This document shows positions 5,343 to 8,416 of a DNA stretch of 8,416 nt, in pieces. The stretch spans positions 1 through 8,416 of the forward strand of contig JAYVEV010000046.1 of NCBI GenBank assembly GCA_043773745.1. Direction: 5' to 3'. A program made the position numbers and the translations under genes. The DNA comes from UKL13-2 sp043773745. GTDB taxonomy: Bacteria; Pseudomonadota; Gammaproteobacteria; Burkholderiales; Usitatibacteraceae. Position 1 is the stretch's first letter. The number at the start of each line of letters is the position of its first letter. The notes beneath the pieces were generated by a model. The model was given only the letters and a program-made list of their open reading frames with translations, did not search any database and was not told where the DNA came from.

Positions 5343-5777
5343 TTATAAATGCATGCCACGATAGCGTGAATGCACAGGACGCGAATCGCAAGATTCTCCC
5401 TGCCTCGCCAGTTCCTGGCCTTTGATAGTGTTCGCTTCGGCGTGATCGCCGTAAGTGTATATTTTCGTTCTCCGTTCGGATGTTGTCCACTCGCCCATCT
5501 GGCTTTGCTCACCCGAAGCCATGGCGATGCAATGCCTGCCTAAATCGCTTCGATTTTTTCTGCGAAGACTCTCTGTCGTCTGGCGATGGAAATCGTTGCG
5601 CACAAAAACGGCTTCGGCTGGCTCCGCTTGTATGGGGCCACCTGAAGCAGTCCAAATATTCCCTGTGTGTCGCCGCTTTGGCGATGTGGGGAATCCAAAC
5701 TTTTTCGAAAGAAAAAAATGTTGCTCAAGCAGGAATTTAAAGCTCGGCTTTTTGCGAGCGCTCGTTCTGAGTATCAC
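5343..5777 (-). CDS. Doubtful ORF, hypothetical protein
   Basis: A 144-codon frame with GTG start runs leftwards through the hairpin tract. The product is basic, with the C-terminal part reading EWTTSERRTKIYTYGDHAEA, then NTIKGQELARQGESCDSR and a final RYRGMHL. It has no domain, signal peptide or membrane segment that I recognise. No ribosome site precedes the GTG. It starts 3 bases after the stop of the minus-strand frame 5781-6023. The C-terminus gives me a vague impression of sequences seen near integrases, which I cannot substantiate. It may be a real element-borne gene or only the translation of a conserved structured sequence. Confidence 0.25.
   Translation of the reverse strand: MILRTSARKKPSFKFLLEQHFFLSKKFGFPTSPKRRHTGNIWTASGGPIQAEPAEAVFVRNDFHRQTTESLRRKNRSDLGRHCIAMASGEQSQMGEWTTSERRTKIYTYGDHAEANTIKGQELARQGESCDSRPVHSRYRGMHL
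5542..5559 (+). terminator. Weak terminator-like hairpin
   Basis: AAATCG (5542-5547), loop CTT, CGATTT (5551-5556), then three more T. The stem is only 6 bp with two G-C pairs, so termination would be weak. It is listed because it is the only element of the hairpin tract with a T run. Confidence 0.25.
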
Positions 5778-5780
5778 CCG

Positions 5781-6023
5781 TTATTTTTGTTGATTCCGCG
5801 TTTCGCGGAAGGAGCCGCATTGCGGCCCCTTCTCAACATCACATGTACACCGACGCACCCCTTCCTCACAAGAGTCAGAGGAAGGGCCCCCCCAACACAA
5901 CCGAAATAAAGTACCGACCATGAAAATCTCTCCCCCCATAGCATCAGGTTTTGTGGCAACCACCGCACGCACACAACAAAATTCACCACTATCTTTTATT
6001 GAACAAATTTTTGCCGGTGCCAT
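5781..6023 (-). CDS. Doubtful Ash-like ORF antisense to the recombinase start
   Basis: The 80-codon frame begins MAPAKICSIKDSGEFCCVRA, followed by VVATKPDAMGG and, near the end, EEGVRRCTCDVEKGPQCG. An APAK...CV.A...(S/P).AM pattern at the N-terminus resembles the small Ash family of P4-type phages and islands, often found near integrase or regulatory regions. It overlaps the first 35 codons of the recombinase on the opposite strand, so both reading frames are unlikely to be under full selection. The C-terminal part spans the hairpins at 5794-5886. No ribosome site is visible. Family resemblance is an impression only. Confidence 0.25.
   Translation of the reverse strand: MAPAKICSIKDSGEFCCVRAVVATKPDAMGGEIFMVGTLFRLCWGGPSSDSCEEGVRRCTCDVEKGPQCGSFRETRNQQK
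5794..5832. repeat. Two overlapping, mutually exclusive hairpins
   Basis: TTCCGCG (5794-5800) pairs with CGCGGAA (5804-5810) around TTT. GAAGGAGCCGC (5808-5818) pairs with GCGGCCCCTTC (5822-5832) around ATT. The two share GAA at 5808-5810, so they compete at their border. In the second stem one pair is A-C on the plus strand but U-G on the minus strand, which would favour a minus-strand RNA. Confidence 0.45.
5859..5886 (+). promoter_or_regulatory. Leader hairpin before the recombinase gene
   Basis: CCCTTCCTC (5859-5867) and GAGGAAGGG (5878-5886) form a perfect 9-bp stem with a 10-base loop, ending 33 bases before the recombinase ATG. It is followed by a C run, not T, so it is not an intrinsic terminator. 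It could affect translation of the recombinase, whose start lacks a clear ribosome site, or be a protein site. Confidence 0.4.
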
Positions 6024-7302
6024 CGTCCCGCGCTCAATCGCGGAACGCGCACACGTGCGGCAACTATATGAAAAAGCCTTCTACCTCAATAAAAAATCAC
6101 CTGAAAAATTCGCTCATTATTTTGCCATCGACGCGCTGCTTGTCCCGATTTTGCGACACGATCTGCCGCTGAAGCGGGCGGAGGCCGACGCGTTGCTGCG
6201 CTGGCTTTCTCAAAATGTTCACCACAAAGCGACAAACAAAAAGGCAAAATTGCCGGGCACGCTGAGACGTCAGACCGAGGAAGCAAGGATGATGGCGGCT
6301 GTCTGCAGACGGGTAAATTTAAAGTTGACTCGACTTGATGAATTTAATGAAAAGCACGCCTATGCTGTTATAGCGGTGCTGTCGTTGCGTAACGTAAGCG
6401 AGGGACGATTCTGTAACGTCTGCGAGACTATGGCGCAGATTTTTTTGGCGAATGCAAAACGTAAAAATTTGAGAATCCACAACGGGCAGGCAGAGGCATG
6501 GATTGCGTTTCGCACAGACTTCGTCGCGCACTTTAGCTTTTGGCCTGCGTTCAGAAAATCCACCACCGCAATTTACGACCATTCGCTCTCGATCCTCGAC
6601 ATTTCGGTTGACGACGTACTAAATGAAATTGATGAACAACACCGTTGGGCAAAAAACATCATTCGATTGGCCTTTGAATTTGGTTTGAGAATTGGCGAAG
6701 CGACTCGGACAGATATCGAGCAAAGTTGGCGCGGCAATCTGCTTAAAATTACGCTTGAGGCGCAGCCGAAAGGGCTCCGTCTTCGCGATGTGCGCGTCAC
6801 CTTCCCAAAATCACAACTGCCATGCATCAACCAGATTCGGCAATTTCTTGCGAACCAAAATTGGGGCGGTCGACTTTATCCTCCGACAAAAACAGCGCAA
6901 CAAGCAGTTGCGTCGGTTGGTTACCATTTCCGTCAAGCTGTAAAAAAAATTAAGGCGAAGCGCGATGTAGAACTATTTGCACGCATGCCCTCGGCTCGAA
7001 AAAGTATCCGCTTTCATGACATGCGGCACGATTACATCCATCGCCTTGCGCGCTTGATTGGCGCAGACATTCCGGTGGCGAATGTGCAGGCCAAACTCAC
7101 TGGCGTTTCGTTGGAAAAAGTTTACCTGTATTTAATGTTACAAGTTGGGCATTCCGACCCCACCAAAACGCACGCGTATATTGGGCGGCTGCCAAAACAA
7201 AAGCAAATTAAATACGCAAAGTACGCGACACGCGACATGAAAATTTTTGGGCACGGGTCGCTCCACAATTTCTTTTTTAACCGCAATATGGAGTTGAAAT
7301 AA
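5920..7302 (+). CDS. Tyrosine recombinase/integrase, complete catalytic set
   Basis: The 460-residue protein cuts and rejoins DNA by a 3'-phosphotyrosine intermediate. Visible active-site residues are Arg257 (GLRIGEAT), a likely Lys284 (PKGLRLRD), His366 and Arg369 (FHDMRHDY), His411 (QVGHSDPTKTHAYI) and nucleophile Tyr420. Residues from about 40 to 220 would be N-terminal and core DNA-binding helices. A basic tail follows Tyr420 (KQKQIKYAKYATRD). It is longer than XerC/XerD types (about 300) and in the range of module recombinases (RIT, Tn554, gamma-mobile-trio). The start at 5920 has no Shine-Dalgarno, and the first 35 codons are antisense to an Ash-like frame, so the true start could be elsewhere. 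Its stop overlaps the next start (TAATG). Confidence 0.9.
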   Translation: MKISPPIASGFVATTARTQQNSPLSFIEQIFAGAIVPRSIAERAHVRQLYEKAFYLNKKSPEKFAHYFAIDALLVPILRHDLPLKRAEADALLRWLSQNVHHKATNKKAKLPGTLRRQTEEARMMAAVCRRVNLKLTRLDEFNEKHAYAVIAVLSLRNVSEGRFCNVCETMAQIFLANAKRKNLRIHNGQAEAWIAFRTDFVAHFSFWPAFRKSTTAIYDHSLSILDISVDDVLNEIDEQHRWAKNIIRLAFEFGLRIGEATRTDIEQSWRGNLLKITLEAQPKGLRLRDVRVTFPKSQLPCINQIRQFLANQNWGGRLYPPTKTAQQAVASVGYHFRQAVKKIKAKRDVELFARMPSARKSIRFHDMRHDYIHRLARLIGADIPVANVQAKLTGVSLEKVYLYLMLQVGHSDPTKTHAYIGRLPKQKQIKYAKYATRDMKIFGHGSLHNFFFNRNMELK

Positions 7303-8300
7303 TGGCGCCGTTCTTAGAGTCGAATGTGAAAGTGTCTGAAAACTATTTTGAACTCATGCCGATTGGTCTACGCATTGTTACATCGAAAATGATGCGTGAG
7401 GCGACAGGGAGTCGCCTCATCGGTACGACGCCAACTTATAAATTGCTGCATTGCCAGCAACATCGCAATTTAAAAAAGGGGGTGACCCGACAGGATGCGT
7501 TTAAAGCGTGTTTAAAGGCGCTTCTCACTCCACATCACACCGATGACACCTTATTTAAATATGTGAAACGTGGCGCCTGTGCGATGCAGTTTCTTTCAGA
7601 TATCGGTTATGAGCCACTGCGTGACGATAAGGCCGCACTATCCATGGAAATGGCGTTCGAATTCACGCGGGCTTGTCTGGTGCGACAACTAACGGTCCAG
7701 GAGGCCCGCTACTACCGAGCGGTCATAAGAAGGATTGTGATGTTAACCAGCCCTAATCAGGACCTCACAAAAATTATTGAAAACGATTTGCAAACTTCAT
7801 TTGGACTCTCCCCGTGCAACAATAAACCGGTGCAATTTGACAAGCGGCCTTGGTGGTTTGGAGACGCGAGAGAAGTCGCTGGTTTTCTTCACAGACTACC
7901 GTTCGATGAAGATTCAAATTCAAATCAATTTGTCGCGGTGATGATCCTCGCTGGTGCTTTTAAGTTATCTCTACGCGCTGCCGCTTCAGCGTCCGTTGAG
8001 GGAGGCGGTCGATCGATTCGATTGTCTGGATCAGATGATGAGCAGAACATCACCTCACGTGTCATCGCGCCGCAAACGCCCTATGAACAATGGGGTGTGG
8101 AGGCACTGTCGAAACTGCTGAACCGCGCGCAATTCGGCTCGATCGTTTTTTCAGACGCCAAGGCCGCGAGCAAATTTGTTTTGCGCCTGGAGGCAATGAT
8201 GCAGCGCGCTGGATTTCTGCCGGCAGATACGGATTTTGTTTTTCCCGTCATGCCCGAGGTCGAATTGCGCCACTACGCAGACCGCTTTCTTTCCTCGTAG
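7302..8300 (+). CDS. Recombinase-module partner, apparently non-catalytic
   Basis: The 332-residue protein starts at the ATG sharing one base with the recombinase stop (TAATG), with GGAG 8 bases upstream, so translation is coupled. Residues 60-165 look helical like an N-terminal SAM-like domain (RQDAFKACLKALL, QEARYYRAVIRRIVML). Residues 205-270 (FVAVMILAGAFKLSLRAAAS, then SRVIAPQTPYE) echo the start of a tyrosine-recombinase core, where the first catalytic Arg would be. No HxxR, no H/W box and no catalytic Tyr follow; the protein ends HYADRFLSS. It is either a truncated recombinase or a partner that lost catalysis. A match to a named family is not certain. Confidence 0.75.
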   Translation: MAPFLESNVKVSENYFELMPIGLRIVTSKMMREATGSRLIGTTPTYKLLHCQQHRNLKKGVTRQDAFKACLKALLTPHHTDDTLFKYVKRGACAMQFLSDIGYEPLRDDKAALSMEMAFEFTRACLVRQLTVQEARYYRAVIRRIVMLTSPNQDLTKIIENDLQTSFGLSPCNNKPVQFDKRPWWFGDAREVAGFLHRLPFDEDSNSNQFVAVMILAGAFKLSLRAAASASVEGGGRSIRLSGSDDEQNITSRVIAPQTPYEQWGVEALSKLLNRAQFGSIVFSDAKAASKFVLRLEAMMQRAGFLPADTDFVFPVMPEVELRHYADRFLSS

Positions 8301-8374
8301 GGCGACGCTCGCTTGTGCGGCGACCGAGGCCTGCCGGCTGGTGGGCCGCTTTCCGCAGAAGTGAGGGCGTTGAT

Positions 8375-8416
8375 ATGCCGAGCTTTTGCCTATGGTCCAA
8401 TGGTCTCTGCCTGAAT
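8375..8416 (+). CDS. Possible start of a third module gene (runs off right edge)
   Basis: ATG at 8375 begins an open frame of 14 codons (MPSFCLWSNGLCLN) to the edge, with GTGAGGG about 8 bases upstream as a possible ribosome site. The same frame is open back to 8300 without another ATG. Recombinase modules of related layout often carry three genes, but this short piece has no recognisable homology. An ATG at 8392 in another frame is an alternative. Confidence 0.25.
   Translation, partial: MPSFCLWSNGLCLN

Larger units (their letters stand above)
5231..5886. other. Hairpin-dense tract upstream of the recombinase genes
   Basis: Many short, mostly perfect hairpins occur in a row. Paired arms include 5231-5236/5241-5246 (TCGATA), 5274-5280/5292-5298 (CCCGTAA), the nested 5350-5354/5370-5374 with 5357-5360/5365-5368, and 5383-5387/5392-5396 (loop GCAA). 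Others are 5407-5411/5415-5419, 5438-5442/5447-5451, 5542-5547/5551-5556, 5670-5674/5680-5684, 5794-5800/5804-5810, 5808-5818/5822-5832 and 5859-5867/5878-5886. CCCTTAAGGG (5258-5267) and CGAGCGCTCG (5755-5764) are palindromes. Only weak minus-strand ORFs overlap. It may encode structured RNA, hold recombinase binding sites, or be the recombination end of the element. No known RNA family is recognised. Confidence 0.45.

Noticed and set aside
5541..5700. Possible integron attC-like recombination sites in the hairpin tract
   Set aside because: I see no GTTRRRY/RYYYAAC ends or properly spaced internal boxes, and no integron integrase motif in the recombinase.
1..8416. CRISPR array, rRNA or insertion-sequence transposase
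   Set aside because: No regularly spaced repeats, rRNA-like segments or DDE/HUH motifs were seen on either strand.

Overview
The window looks like accessory DNA on the chromosome of a proteobacterium, probably gamma or beta. Evidence for this is a proteobacterial-type Kup potassium transporter, an elongator tRNA-Met with encoded CCA, a sigma70-type stable-RNA promoter, a Phd/VapC-type toxin-antitoxin pair and a tyrosine-recombinase module. The species cannot be fixed from the sequence alone.

Left part (1-2296, all minus strand): the first 78 codons of a gene resembling AbiEi-type antitoxin/regulators run off the left edge. Its start codon lies inside one of two related, three-part palindromes (227-281 and 309-362). 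Next comes a complete kup gene (425-2296), the only clear core metabolic protein gene here. A stretch of about 490 bases without a gene follows.

Middle (2786-4306): a strong tRNA promoter with a GC-rich discriminator drives tRNA-Met(CAU). The 3' 47 bases of the tRNA, from the anticodon arm to CCA, are repeated at 4215-4262 with one extra C. Between the copies lie the first 31 codons of a tyrosine integrase cut off by a stop, a 27-residue hydrophobic micro-ORF, a small lipoprotein gene, and GGGACA-type motifs near both ends. This is best read as the fossil of a small genomic island that entered the tRNA-Met gene and has lost most of its integrase. Each tRNA 3' end is followed by its own terminator.

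Right part (4363-8416): a vapC-like toxin and Phd-type antitoxin overlap by four bases on the minus strand, with palindromic candidate operators upstream. A tract of about 650 bases (5231-5886) follows, packed with short perfect hairpins and two weak minus-strand ORFs, one of them Ash-like. After it comes a plus-strand pair: a complete tyrosine recombinase (R257, K284, H366/R369, H411, Y420) whose stop overlaps the start of a 332-residue protein. That second protein looks recombinase-related but shows no catalytic HxxR or Tyr box. A third gene may start at the right edge. The layout resembles multi-gene recombinase modules such as RIT, Tn554 or gamma-mobile-trio, but I cannot assign it to one of these.

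Taken together, a tRNA-anchored integration hotspot holds a degraded island, an addiction module and a second, different recombinase module. The most novel-looking parts are the recombinase plus non-catalytic partner with its structured leader, and the paired composite palindromes at the left edge.
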